DNA of 64,000 nucleotides from Pyrenophora tritici-repentis (taxonomy: Eukaryota > Ascomycota > Dothideomycetes > Pleosporales > Pleosporaceae): assembly GCF_003171515.1 (NCBI RefSeq), contig NC_089397.1, positions 1,302,001 through 1,366,000 on the forward strand, read 5' to 3'. The position numbers and the translations under genes are program-made. How positions within the stretch are numbered: position 1 is the first letter of the stretch; every line of letters starts with the position of its first letter. This document shows, piece by piece, positions 35,017 to 46,423 of the stretch. The notes under the pieces were generated by a model. That model saw only the letters and a list, made by a program, of their open reading frames with translations, ran no database searches and was not told the DNA's origin.

Positions 35017-37205
35017 TCAGAATATATGAAAATCCATGTCCGACATCCTCCCAGCCCGCCACTCCTCCACAGCCTGCCCCTCCATAATATCATGCACATA
35101 ACACTCCCCGACCAACCTACAATGGCACCCATCCCTACCCACTGGCCTCAACAAGAACGGCACTGAAGCTCCCAACAACACCGCCACAACATCGCCCTCC
35201 TGAACCCTCGCTGGCCCTAGCCCCAACATCCCCGATTTCGTAACAAAGAAACGCCGCCTTGCCACAACGTTACAAACCAAATTCACAAGAGTGTTAGTCG
35301 TCTCCGAGTACTCTCGCCACGACTCCTTTCTCTCACTAACATACTTTACAAACTCGCGATAATCAGCCGTAAACGCAGCCTCCTCATCCTCGCCTTCCAG
35401 TACAGCTAGGTGCGCACCTCCTCCGGCCGTCAAACTCTTCGCTACCGTCATCTCTTCAAACGTGCCCTGGAAATGGTTTATAAACGCATTGATAGCGTGG
35501 AGCCAACCCTTCCTCTGGCGTGATAATCTGGGAAACCCGTACGATTTCGCCGACGGCTTCCTGTCAAAGATATCCGCGGCAAGATACTCAACGGTGTCTA
35601 CTACGATACCACCAACGGAGATCGAATCGAAGCGCTCGGTAGCGCAAAACCGGCATCGCGGTTCGTGCACAACGGGTGGAGTGTAAGCGCTTACTTTTCT
35701 GCCGGCCAAGGCGTTGGAGGAACGACAGTGCGTCCAATCTGGTACCCAAGAGGCCCAGGTATCTGCTAGTGGGGAGCCGGGTTTGACGTAAGCCAAGATA
35801 TCGATCTCCTTGCGTTCTAGCAAGAGGCGGCGTGCGGTGGTGCGGTAGATGTTTGCGACATCTAAGCTGTAATCTGGGGCTAAGGGGAAGAAATTGTCGT
35901 CGCCTCTGTCGCTAAAGGGCAGTTCGACGAGAGCGAAGATTTTGTCGCGCGGGTCCGTTGCTTTGCGGTCTTTGGTCAAGAGAAGGGTTTTGAAGAATGT
36001 GTTTGTTGTACCGTCGTCGCGTTTCATGCAGTAGATGTCGTAGCAGCTATTTATGCCCGAGCTGGCTGTGGTGTAGTGCGCGACCTTGCTATAGTGGTAT
36101 CCCCTTAGGCTGGTTACGGCTTTTCCTAACAGGTCGAAGCTGAAGCTTGCGTTGCCCCAGAGGACCTCTGTGGAGGTAGATTTGATGTATTCTTGGATTA
36201 CCCAGATGCGTTGGAACCAGGCGGTTTCGAAGAGGGGGCAGATGTGTTTCAGGGAATCGGGCTTGTGGAAGGAGATGTCGGTGGTATGGGGGTCTGGGGT
36301 TACGAGGATTGAGCGGGAACGGTCGTCGCTGTACCATCGATAGTGTGGCGCTGAAAATTCGGGTGGTGTCTCTTGTTCAGTTGGAAATTGTCTGAGATGC
36401 GTGGTTCCACTAGTACCATATCCATTACTGGATGTCTCTGGCAGCAGACCTGAGGACGACGACTCTGTGCCATCTTCTTCAGCAGCAAGTAAGCATAGCA
36501 TGTCTAGATTTAGGAGAGCCTGAACAGGCTCAAAATGACCGAGCCATATCAGGACCTTTGCACCACAAGCATATATTCTGCCCATCATTTGCACTTGGAT
36601 GGTCTTCTCCTCTTGGTCGTTTTGATTGATGCATATCCCATCTGCCCTTAGAACCGAATTAGTATGTATATTCAATACAACCCATGTATAACTACTCACC
36701 AAACAATACGTGCGCCGCCGCCTGCAGGGCACCGGAGGACTTGTAAAGCCTCAAATAGGGATCTAGTAACATTGAAGGGTACGCCCTTGATATAGATCTC
36801 CCTCCGGTGTGATACATCGCCCCATACATATGATAGCGTTTCATACGGACTATCATCGGGAAGATCAACTGTATTTAGATCAAAAGTAGATAACGTGCAC
36901 TCGATGGGGTCGGTCCAGTTTCCCGATTGTAATTCGATAAGACGAATAAAAGGGCTATCTATTCGCTCGTACTCGTATTCATGTCGTACTTCACTGGCGG
37001 AGGTTTCTGGCTCGGCTAAGGGGGATGAATTTGGAGAGATAAGTCGCACATGTTCGTGGGAGATGCCGTTTGTTTGTGAACTATAGTTGGGGATCGTCGT
37101 TGAACCAATGGAGCTCGTCTCGTGCCCAACGGCGGGGCGAGACCTCCAGTTCTTCCGTTTTGCCAAAGGCTCTCGGAACTTGTCCAGGGTCGAATGGGAT
37201 GGCAT
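35017..37205 (-). CDS. HET-domain heterokaryon incompatibility protein
   Basis: Second intact HET protein of the window. Exons 37205-36700 and 36646-35017, with a 53-base intron (donor GTGAGT, acceptor CTAAG), give about 711 residues. They rebuild RIVW|ADGICINQNDQEEKTIQ. HET blocks are YETLSYVWGDVSH, then GICINQND, QVQMMGRIYACGAKVLIWLG and, further on, RKATDPRDKIFALVELPF, LAPDYSLDV and SWVPDWTHC. The first 80 residues are Ser/Pro-rich and probably disordered. The C-terminus ends near RVQEGDVVAVLLGASVPFLL, a segment common at the end of this architecture; a similar one is present in the HET gene at 2.7 kb. Role in self/non-self recognition is inferred from family. Confidence 0.9.
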
Positions 37206-37563
37206 AGTGCCAGTAGCTGTTGTGTGCGCTCATCGATTATCTGGTTCCTTGGGATCAACATGTGCGGCTGAGGTTAGGCAACTTCCAAAGATGACAGTTC
37301 GAAGGATTCGGAGGATCCAAGCTAACCACAATAGGCATGCGTGTCACTTTGCAATCACAGAAGCTGTCGCATTCACATATTCCATTGGTACCTTCATACA
37401 CTTGAACGAAGAAACATGCTGTGCTAGCCTTGACAAAATATATTCGTTGTAAGACTCATTACGTTCCACCAACTTAATGGCCAATGTACGGAGTACATGA
37501 CAATAAACTATATACACCAGAATTGTACGTCAAGACTCCTCGTACCGGGATTTTGTAGAGAGC
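37206..37563. other. Intergenic, no gene
   Basis: About 360 bases upstream of the HET gene and downstream of the small secreted protein gene. Nothing recognised. Confidence 0.6.
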
Positions 37564-38032
37564 CTACAGGACAGTAGCGCTGGTAACGTTCATGTAGAAG
37601 TACTCGTTTTGCACAGTGACGGGGTATTGGGAGCCAACAAAGGTCCATTGCTCGCCATCAATGGTGATAGTTTGTTTAATGGTAAGCGCTACGTTTGTCA
37701 GACTATGTCCTCAAAGAATGGATCACATGATGTTATAACTTACTGCTGTTTTCGTAGGTCCAGTCAAGACCCAATTTGTCGCAGTCGTGTCCGGAAGTGA
37801 GGGGAGGGTCGGCACTGGGGTCGTAGATGCAAGTAGTCCCGTATCCATCAGGGAAGGTGTATGCACCGTCATTGTAATATGCGGTGACTAGGAAAAGCGA
37901 ATCGGGCGAAGAGCCTTGGTTGAGTTTGATGTCCCAGTAACCATACATTCCATGGGGTGGTGCAGTAGGACCCCCCGACGCAGCAGCGGATGCGGTGGCA
38001 GCGAGGGCGAGGGCAATGGTAGAGAGCATCAT
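37564..38032 (-). CDS. Small secreted protein, unknown function
   Basis: Two exons, 38032-37744 and 37688-37564, with a 55-base intron (donor GTAAGT, acceptor CGTAG) in phase, give about 137 residues. The signal peptide is MMLSTIALALAATASAAASG. The mature part has HGMYGYWDIKL, a pair of cysteines (CIYDPSADPPLTSGHDC) and two N-glycosylation sequons. The second exon encodes TLTIKQTITIDGEQWTF and a C-terminus ending TSATVL. The beta-rich pattern and size are typical of orphan secreted proteins of plant-associated fungi; effector activity is not shown. No family recognised. Confidence 0.75.
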
Positions 38033-39405
38033 GTTGGGTGTGGTTTGTTTGGTGTTGGTAGTGATGAGTGGTGGCGGTTTCAATAAATGGGATGAGATGG
38101 ACCAACTTATACACAAAAATGTTGATGCCGATCACATGCTTCGATTGACGTTCTTCGTGATAGTGGAGTCGGAGTACAACGGTTGCATTAGAATTGTTGC
38201 TATTTTTGCTGTCGAATGCAAGGTGACCCCCTGACTGAACCGCGATGTGGGGAACCCACTTTTCTGAGTTCTGCCGTCGCCGTGTTCAGTTCGTGACCCC
38301 TAGGATGGGAAATACAGTACACTGTGCTTGAATACAATGTTATGAGGGCGACGTCGATTGCACCCTGGTTATTCAATGTTGTGATGATGCGGTACGACAG
38401 AATAAGAAATTTGACAGGATCTCACGATCGGCATTTGCCCGTGCATGCCTAGGTAGTAACAAGAAATGCATGTCTAGATAAACTTGGTTAGGTGTGCCTG
38501 CTGCTATGCGTTGGCCACTCGTATTCAGAAGAGCATCCCTAGGAATTCGATAGAAAGTGTCGTTTTTGGATGTAACCACCCGGCGACGGAGTGGGCCGGG
38601 AAACGGGAGTGAGGTTTCAAGCCGTGCATACGAAATCACGTGAATCGTGGCATATCCTCGGCAATGATAAAGGTACGGGGGCGAAAAGAGACGATGCAAC
38701 ATTTCTTGGGAGAAGACATCATTCCCGACGACATACAAGGACTTAGAGCACTACAAGACTGTGCTATCGGCGGTTCGTTTATTAAGCGCAGACAATAGGC
38801 GCTTCCGTGCCTTGCTGTACGTCATGCGCTAAGTTAGTGTTGGCTCGGGGGTAATGAGGGAATCAAACCTTGTTGAGCAACTGTATCCATCCACACCGTC
38901 GCATTCGTATACCACTCCGTTATGGCATGATAGTTCGTTCATCGCGCATTATCACGGTCGAGGTCGTATCTTGTTGCGCACGTTGTGTGACTTGAAGTAG
39001 CTTCCACGCACACGGGTGTTTGCAACCGATGACGTCGACACGTTGCCACCGGCCTTCAAAATAGAAGGGGAATTTTGTCAATGATCTTATTGAACGCACG
39101 CCTAAACATTTTGAATCGGCTTAAGATCTTGGGATGAAGCTTGGGGTGCGCAATTACATTGTTGTGATCCTAATGAGGTCCGGATTCTGCCATCACCTGC
39201 CTTGGTCAATGCGGGGATCTACGGTACAAACGCATGTCGTTTACAGGAGATAGACAGCCATTTTGTAATATGAGATTCTAATAGCGCCATCGAAGGTTAC
39301 AGACTCCTTGATAGTAAAATTGTCTGCGACTCACTATGCAGGTATAACACCACGTCTAGGCGCAGAGACCCAAGGTACGAAAACATTCGCATCGCTAGAA
39401 GACGA
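38033..39405. other. Intergenic, no supportable gene
   Basis: 1.37 kb. A 121-codon minus frame (38738-38373) has no domain or splice support. Nothing else is seen. Confidence 0.5.
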
Positions 39406-41094
39406 CTATTCAGCCTGCTTTGTCGTAACCTCAATCTGATCATGGCCAAAGACATCTTGCTTCGCGTCTTCAACAATCCTACAAGTGTACTGCTTGAACT
39501 TCCGTGCCGGAACACCAGCCTCAAAAATCTCATCCAGTTCCTCCAACGATCGTGCCTTGGTTTCTGGGAGGAAGAAGTAGAACCAAGCAACGCATATGAA
39601 GTTGGAGCCTGCCCAGATGTACGTGTACTGTGGGCCCTGCAGGTCTGTCAGCGATCAAGCTACTCAGAGAACACCAAGGAAACGGTGCTTACCCAGTTGA
39701 GATTTTGAGGATTGATAAAATACGGCGAGCAAAAGCCGATGAGCCACGCGAGGAAGTAGCCAAGGGCATTCGCGCTGCCCACTGTCCAGACTCTGAGTCG
39801 CGAACTAACCAGCTCCGTAGCAAGCGGACTTGTCGCAATACCCACGCCGGCATTATAGAAGAAGAAGAAAAGGGCCGTAAACGCCACCAACACATTCCCA
39901 GTAGCCTTGGAGCCAGGTGAGACACTACTCGCAATCCCGCAAGCCAGCTCGCATAACCCGCACGATATCGCCCCTACAATCATTATAGGCCTTCGTCCAA
40001 ACAGCTTGTTCATGCTGTACAGGCCAATGTGGACACTTATAAACCCAAGGCAGGAGTTCATAATCGCATATTCAAACGCTTTGGTGATTCCAGCAATGGA
40101 GAAGAAGTACGTCTGATAGGCGACAAAAAACCACACTCCACTCGCAGACTGGCTTGCAATTGTGCCCCAGCAAAGCATTGTGCGGCGTAGATTGCTTCCC
40201 CGGAAGAGATCCATGAAGCCGGATGCCCTACTTAAGCGCTGTTCCTCTGCAACCCCTCGGATCATCTCCGCCCACTCGAGTTCTAGTGCATCGCCGTGGT
40301 CGAAGCGCAGACGCTCGAGGGATCTGCGTGCATCCTCGTAGTTGTCGTGGTGGAGAAGCCACCGCGGGCTCTCTGGAACGAAAAACAGCACTATGCCGAG
40401 CAGGATCGGCACAACATACATGCAAGCGAGCGGGATCTGGTACGCTAGCTTGTTGAGATGGACTTTGCTATAGTTGTCGATTACGTTGCCTATTATGGTA
40501 CCGAAGGTAACGTAGAAGGAGAACATGCCGACCATAACCCTAGCAATTGTTAGCGTCCAGCCACAGCCTAGGTATGCGGGTAACTAACTCCCGAAGATGC
40601 GCAGGCGCGACCTCACTACAGTATATAGTGGAGAATACGACGAAAAACGCATTGGCGAAACCGAGTAAGAGACGGCCAACATAGAGCCCTGCTTTGGATG
40701 TCGAGCCTATCTGAACCGAGACCGCGGCTAGGCAGATCACGCATGCGAGCCATAGTCCCTTTTTTCGACCAAAATGCGCCCCAAAGGCGCCGGCGATGAT
40801 GGCAGAGACGCAAGACCCCAGGTTTAAAAGCGAGTTCATGAGCTGTTGTACGGTGGACTAAACAGTTTGTCAGCGACGTCTGACCATGATTTCATAGCTA
40901 CTCACATCGATACCATATCCTAGGGGACTCTCCGGATCCTCATACCCAAAAACCATCAAGAAGCCAGGCATCGCTTGCACACCTCCGATAGCCGTAGTAT
41001 CAATACCATACTGCAAGCTCGCGATAGCAACAGCCGAGCACACGAGTAAGCACTTACGATTCGCCCATAGTGTAGTTTTGTTGGCTTTCGCCAT
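39406..41094 (-). CDS. MFS sugar transporter (SP family)
   Basis: Predicted 12-TM sugar:H+ symporter or uniporter. Four exons, 41094-40906, 40857-40589, 40539-39693 and 39636-39406, with introns of 48, 49 and 56 bases, give about 511 residues. Junctions are GYGID|STVQQLMNS, APAHLRE|VMVGMFSFY and NPQNLNW|GPQYTYIW. Family motifs are FGRKKGLWLA, PESPRWLL, NKLFGRRP and LPETKARSLEELDEIFEAG. The ATG at 41094 (MAKANKTT) starts a short cytosolic N-terminus. The substrate cannot be told from sequence. Confidence 0.9.
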
Positions 41095-43804
41095 CGTGCA
41101 CCCAGAACAACAAAAGTTGCTATGACAGCAATTAGGTAAAAAGTAAGAGTGCTGGACCAAGCAAGTGGGGGAACAGCGCAAAGGCCCCTAGAGTTACTGG
41201 AAGACGTTTTGTGATCGCTCTTACTCAACACTGTCTTGTCCTCAAATAAGATGAATGATGAATCTCGCTGTCCGTGTCATCTTTGTAGTGTGGGGGGAAA
41301 GTGAGGAACCGCAGTGGTCAGACTTCGCGCGACAAGGGTGCGCGTCTACAAACGTGTATGGGAACGCCCGGCGCCTTGCCATATCTAGGCAAGATTAACG
41401 TGTTGATTGGAAGGTGAAGATGCAAGGCGGCCGTTACAGTTGGCGGCTAAAAGATTCGCTCCCCAGTGTATATCTCAACACTTTGCTGGAAGAAGCGGGG
41501 TTATCCTTGATAACCATGGTAAGAGCAGAGACTGACCACTGTGGTCATGGAAACAGCTTATTCTAGATGCGACCATCGGCTAAGCTGCTGTATAAGATGC
41601 GCGTTTTATAGTCATGTGATCGTCATGGTTTCGGCATCATTATGATGTTCTGTCAGACGGACGGCTGCATTTGCCCTGCATGGTACACGCTTCGCGGAAG
41701 AGGGAGCGAGAGGAAATTTCGTGCACGGTGGTGTGTCTATCCTGGATCAGGAGTCGATTGCACAGGGGATACGGGTGGTTGTCAGCACTAGAGTTTCCAC
41801 TCGCTCAGTGTAAAAGTTTGATCCGCGAAGGATGTTGAGGAGGGATACTCTTCTTGTCTATAGAACTCTGTTGCTTGAAGTTGGAAGACGTCTCATGGCG
41901 AGAGGTGACAGGTAGTGTATCATTATTTGGGGTTGAGATAAGGTGAGTGGGTGTGCAGCTATAGGTGCTAGAGTATCAAGGGTATCCCAGTGGGCGCACA
42001 TGCCAGCATTGTACCTTGCCGGGTTGACTCGACTTCATTCGTAGAATTGTACTGAACGTGTAATTGGACTCAAATTCATACTTTTCGGAATCCCGGAAAG
42101 CTGACGCGACTTCCCAGAGAGATCGCCAGTTTAATTTCATCACAGCCTGTGGAATGGCGTGACGTTTGGGCGGTGTTGACATGGAGTTGGAGTCATTTTT
42201 ATCTTCCAGAAGCTGATTCTTTCGATATCTAATTGACATAGGAATTTCGGAATTAACTCGAAAAGTCATCAGTGACTTCTTCATCACTGCATCAGGTTCA
42301 GGCAGATATTATCAAAGGTACAAACGGGGCTTCGGCACCATCGCGGCAACTGTTCTACTACATAGCAGACAAGCTCCAATAGCAAACAGCCATGACTGCT
42401 TCGTTCCAGACCGATATGTGGTGGGCTCGATCCTTCTGCAAAATTTTGTGAAAATGGCAAAATTTCCGTCACTTTCGGATCGGCTCTTATCTCCACTATC
42501 CGAAGTATCCGCTACTTGACCAGACCAGGATCGGAAAACTTCCGTTCAATGACATGGATAGCCATGGCAACGAATCAGAAAAACTTTGTTCTCGGGTATC
42601 TTTAAGGTTTACCCTAGAACATTCGTCCCAGAACTTCGGGTCGCCAGTCGCATGTCGCCTCCACACACGAGCCTCGCAGGTCCCCCTTTTCCTTCTCATC
42701 AACAAGGCGCAAAACAAGATGCAAAAGGACTTGATGTTCACACGACACAAAATACTCGTGTTTGGAACATTGCGACATTGAAAGCCGGCAAAAGTGGTGG
42801 CGCCATCGGATATGTCCCCGGTATCCCCACACATGCACCAGTCCTCAGCGGGGGAACTCGGGAGTAAGCTTTGTTTCTGGGGTAAGTGATCCTTGCGCGT
42901 CGTCCCGTGTCTCCTACGGTACATGTCTTGATCCCGTACGGCAGTTTTGTTCGGTAAGATTGCCGAGGCTGTATTGGGTTGAAGTGCTGCATTGGGTAGC
43001 AAACGATGGCAAGGAACAAATTTGATACCCTTACCTAATGCAATCTCTACACTAGGTACTTTGAGTGTGGTCTTAGTTTCGTGCAACGATTACGTAATAT
43101 GGTGGATGTTTAAGGCAACAGGAACTGTAGATTGTTTGGGTGAGCGCAAGGCCGGAAGATCTGGTCTTTTGAATGATGTTCTGTAACACCTATCCAAGAC
43201 TAGTTCTTCGTATGTGTGAGAAGTATTATGTGAGATGGATTAGATAAGAAGAAGCAGTCAAGTAAAGGTTGCATTCATAAAGTATCTAAATAGCTAACGG
43301 TACATTTGATATTGACAAAGTCTGTAGCTGTGTTGACCATTCGTTTCTGCGGACGATTGTTCGATCTGGTCAAAAAGGAGAAGCTGTCACCAAGTTTTGT
43401 CTTCTAGGTTAATTCGTATAGATATGTATTCCTGCGTATGAAAACGCGGTTGCGCTCATATCAACTCGACATTGTGAAGATGATTACTCCACTGTGATCG
43501 CACTAGTAGTGTATCTGAAAATGTTGTCTGACGGCCTAGAGCATTTGAAGAGTCTTTGTTCTCCACCAAATACAAGCACATTGTATTATTTACAAAGTTC
43601 TCGAGACAATTGTGTTGTTCGAAGCCACAAAGAGATGGAAGATGGAGTATGAAGGACACTGTGTAGTTCGCTGGAGACAATGCCCTTGTGTGATTTACGT
43701 GATAAATAAAGTGTCTGAGTAGGGTATAATGATTCAATTCATTACGGTTATATCGAGCAGATATTAAACTGAAATATAGAAAATACAACCTATACACGAT
43801 AAAC
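41095..43804. other. 2.7-kb gene-poor stretch
   Basis: Many short frames on both strands. A 196-codon minus frame (43086-42496) includes WCMCGDTGDISDG and FQCRN, faintly like a decayed cysteine-rich secreted protein, but no coherent gene model could be built. No transposon protein motif was seen. Confidence 0.45.
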
Positions 43805-45558
43805 ATGGCAGCAGTTCCCCCAAACGTACCAGCGGTACCTCTAAATGTACCAGCGGTGCCTCAAAACGTACCAACGGAGCCTCCATCCGCGCCAGCGGTA
43901 CCTAATTGCGTCCCAGTTGCCTTCCCAGCACCAGAAAACAAAGAAAAATTCAAGTTTAAAAAACTTGATTCCACTCTTACCATGACCCGAGACGTATACC
44001 AAGACTTATACAGCCGCGGCTGCGTAGATGTAGATCCCATCCCAGCAATGGACCTCCAGAACGAGATCCAGACTATTTTCCGACCTGAGGCCTTCAGGAA
44101 CCTTACAGCTGAGCAATACGAATTCATTCGACCCGCACTAACACTGGCGTCCAGGCTCATCACTGAGGATGCATATATGGAATTCTGGGTTCATCTCTGC
44201 AGTGCGGATCCCGTTGAAGACAGTGGACGGAAGCGGGGCGCGGACGAGACTAAAATAGGGGAAGTTCTTTGCGCTGACCCTAATATACCTGCTAACGAGG
44301 CAGTGGCAATGGCACGTACTGCTCTTGGAGAATTGTCACACAACCTGACTTTCTTCTCTTTGGACAATGCGTATTCTGAGAAAAGAGACAACGGGGCGGG
44401 AGAGTTTCGTTGGAGATATGCATAGAGTGCACCAGTGTAATGACGTCTTGAACAACGGCTGCGCAGCGGGTGCTTGTAGATGGTGTGATGACTGGAAAAA
44501 GGGGCGATGCGCCGGCTGTGGAGGAACCATGTATGATGGCGAAACGGCAGCAGAGCTTGAAGAGGTAGCGCGAGCCCGCGGACTAACAACTAAAGCCCGA
44601 ACGATAAATACTCTTAGAGCAGCATTGGAGCTAGATGATTTAGTAAAAGATGGCATTCCATCCCAGGAAGCCTGTGGGCTGGTTCCAAACCGTGACAACA
44701 TGTCTGACTTGCAAATAGGTCTGCACCGACACATGTACCAACACATCCAAAGAGCCACTGGACCCCAACCCCAAGAAGCCTGGTCTCGCAGCTCAGAACT
44801 CCGTTTCCAATTCTCCGTCGCAACTACGCTCTGCCACGAGCTCGTCCACGTAGTCTTCTGGTGGTCTCAGCTCCGGTGCCAGTACGGCGGAAGGGACGAG
44901 CCGTGGTGGTCCACAAACCAGGAAAAAAATAAACCTCGGACCCGAATTAGGCAACGACTGGGAGTGGTGGGCTCTCGGATCCCGTGTCCCAACAGCAGCT
45001 AAGATCTTGGAAACCCCTGAAGATCAAGCTACAACCGCCTTCTCGCTTTCAAACTTTTGCCACACTTTCCAAACAAAAACAGGTGGAAAAAGCTACTACA
45101 AAGACTGTGTCAGCCACATGTTCGTCTTTCCCGTCGAATGGATAAACTCTTAGTTCCAAGAGTCTACCTGGGCTAGCATCCGCGCCAACGGCCGCGAAGC
45201 TGGACGTCCCATCCACGACAACCTAGTCATTGTATCTGAGCTTGGCACTGACGTGGCCGATGATGACACCTTTAATACCCTCCAGTGTGAAATCGAAGAT
45301 TACAGCCATGCGCAGTTGGTGGTACAGGGCGGCTTTGAAGATGACAAGATCAAACCGGCGTTGTACGGCAAGAACAAGATGAAGAGCAATAAGCAAGTGG
45401 TGCAGTATATAGATAAATTGCTGCGGAAGGAGGTGGAGGCGAGGAAAACAAAGGTTGTAAAGGCGGGGAAGAAAGGGACGAAAAAGACGGCACCGATTAG
45501 TACGGATAAGTTGACTACAAAACAGGAGGATGAAACAAAGATGGATGAGTCATGGTAG
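43805..45558 (+). pseudogene. SAP-like / HExxH putative metallopeptidase gene, frame broken
   Basis: Exon 1 (43805-44370) begins with four 7-residue repeats (VPAVPLN, VPAVPQN and degenerate copies). A 55-base intron (44371-44425) joins it in phase to exon 2. Around residues 190-222 there is a cysteine cluster (CNDVLNNGC, CRWCDDWKKGRCAGCGG). A SAP-like stretch follows (ELEEVARARGLTTKARTINT), then HExxH near residue 326 (TLCHELVHVVFWW). The frame then fails. At an A7 run (44923-44929) the coherent sequence moves by one base, continuing as GPELGNDWEWWALGSRVP. TAG at 45151 interrupts WINS*FQESTW. Beyond it the frame stays open to 45558, with a Lys-rich tail. Metallopeptidase activity and DNA binding are inferences from short motifs. 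A sequencing error could explain the A7 shift but not easily both lesions. Confidence 0.65.
43826..43909 (+). repeat. 21-bp coding minisatellite, four units
   Basis: Units of 21 bases start at 43826, 43847, 43868 and 43889. The first two differ at only a few positions; the last two are more diverged. They encode VPAVPLN, VPAVPQN, VPTEPPS and APAVPNC. A period divisible by three preserves frame, so copy number can vary between strains without breaking the gene. Confidence 0.85.
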
Positions 45559-46423
45559 GGAATGGATTTGAGCTTCGCTTTTCTCTTTTACTCATACAGT
45601 TTTTGGTTATAAATTGCTTCTAATGCGGACTGATTGGCAAATAAAAGAACAAAAGAACAATTGTTGTAAGCATGTGTTATTGTGATATGCTAAACGCTTT
45701 CGTGCCTGAATACATTGATCGAGTAAATAGGGTGCTAGGATAGTGTCTTGACTGCTTACTTGTATTGTGATTACCAGAAAACCGCATTGTGCAAGTGGCG
45801 CCTTTTAGAAATCTAGAAAACATAATCGAATTGTAATGAGTATGTTGAAAGTCTCGGAGTCTTCGTTGGTTATGTCGCATGCAAGGATCCGAAGCGACCA
45901 TGATGTTTATACCGCGTAGTGGAAATCTGCTACTAAGCATTAGTGTTCCTTATATATACCTTCGTAAGGATGCGTTTGAGGGATTGTTGACTGGAGTAGT
46001 CTGCTAGATGGTTACCTGATGATTGAAGAGAAGTAGCATACCAGAATTGACGTAACATGCACCCCTCCACGTCGCGAGATGCACGCCAAGGTGAGACGAT
46101 TCTGTCCTACACTCGATTACACGAATCGGCATACCATAGTTGTCGGTCTACGCTCTGACTAATTAGCATTATCTCTTTAGATTCAGCTATGCATGCGTTG
46201 TGTTGTTGAGATTACAACATCGCTCTAGATCCCTTTAGGAAAACCGACGCGGTCCGAACTAAAGCTATGATCCGTTAACGGAGTTGCTTACGAATACAGT
46301 CTGAAAACCATTGACATCCCACTCTCTTTACAACCCACTTACAACCCACTTGCTGTTCATCTACTATAACAGATTACACTTGATTTCGGATCCGGAGTTG
46401 ACGGTTCCCAAACACCCAACGCC
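45559..46423. other. Intergenic, no supportable gene
   Basis: 0.86 kb, AT-rich. Nothing recognised. Confidence 0.55.

Noticed and set aside
38373..38738. 121-codon minus-strand frame
   Set aside because: No signal peptide, domain or plausible introns. Length is within chance expectation.
45107..45153. 45-base GT..AG segment that would remove the TAG at 45151
   Set aside because: Donor GTCAGC is poor and removal would delete coherent coding text (MFVFPVEWINS). Nonsense mutation is the simpler reading, though not proven.
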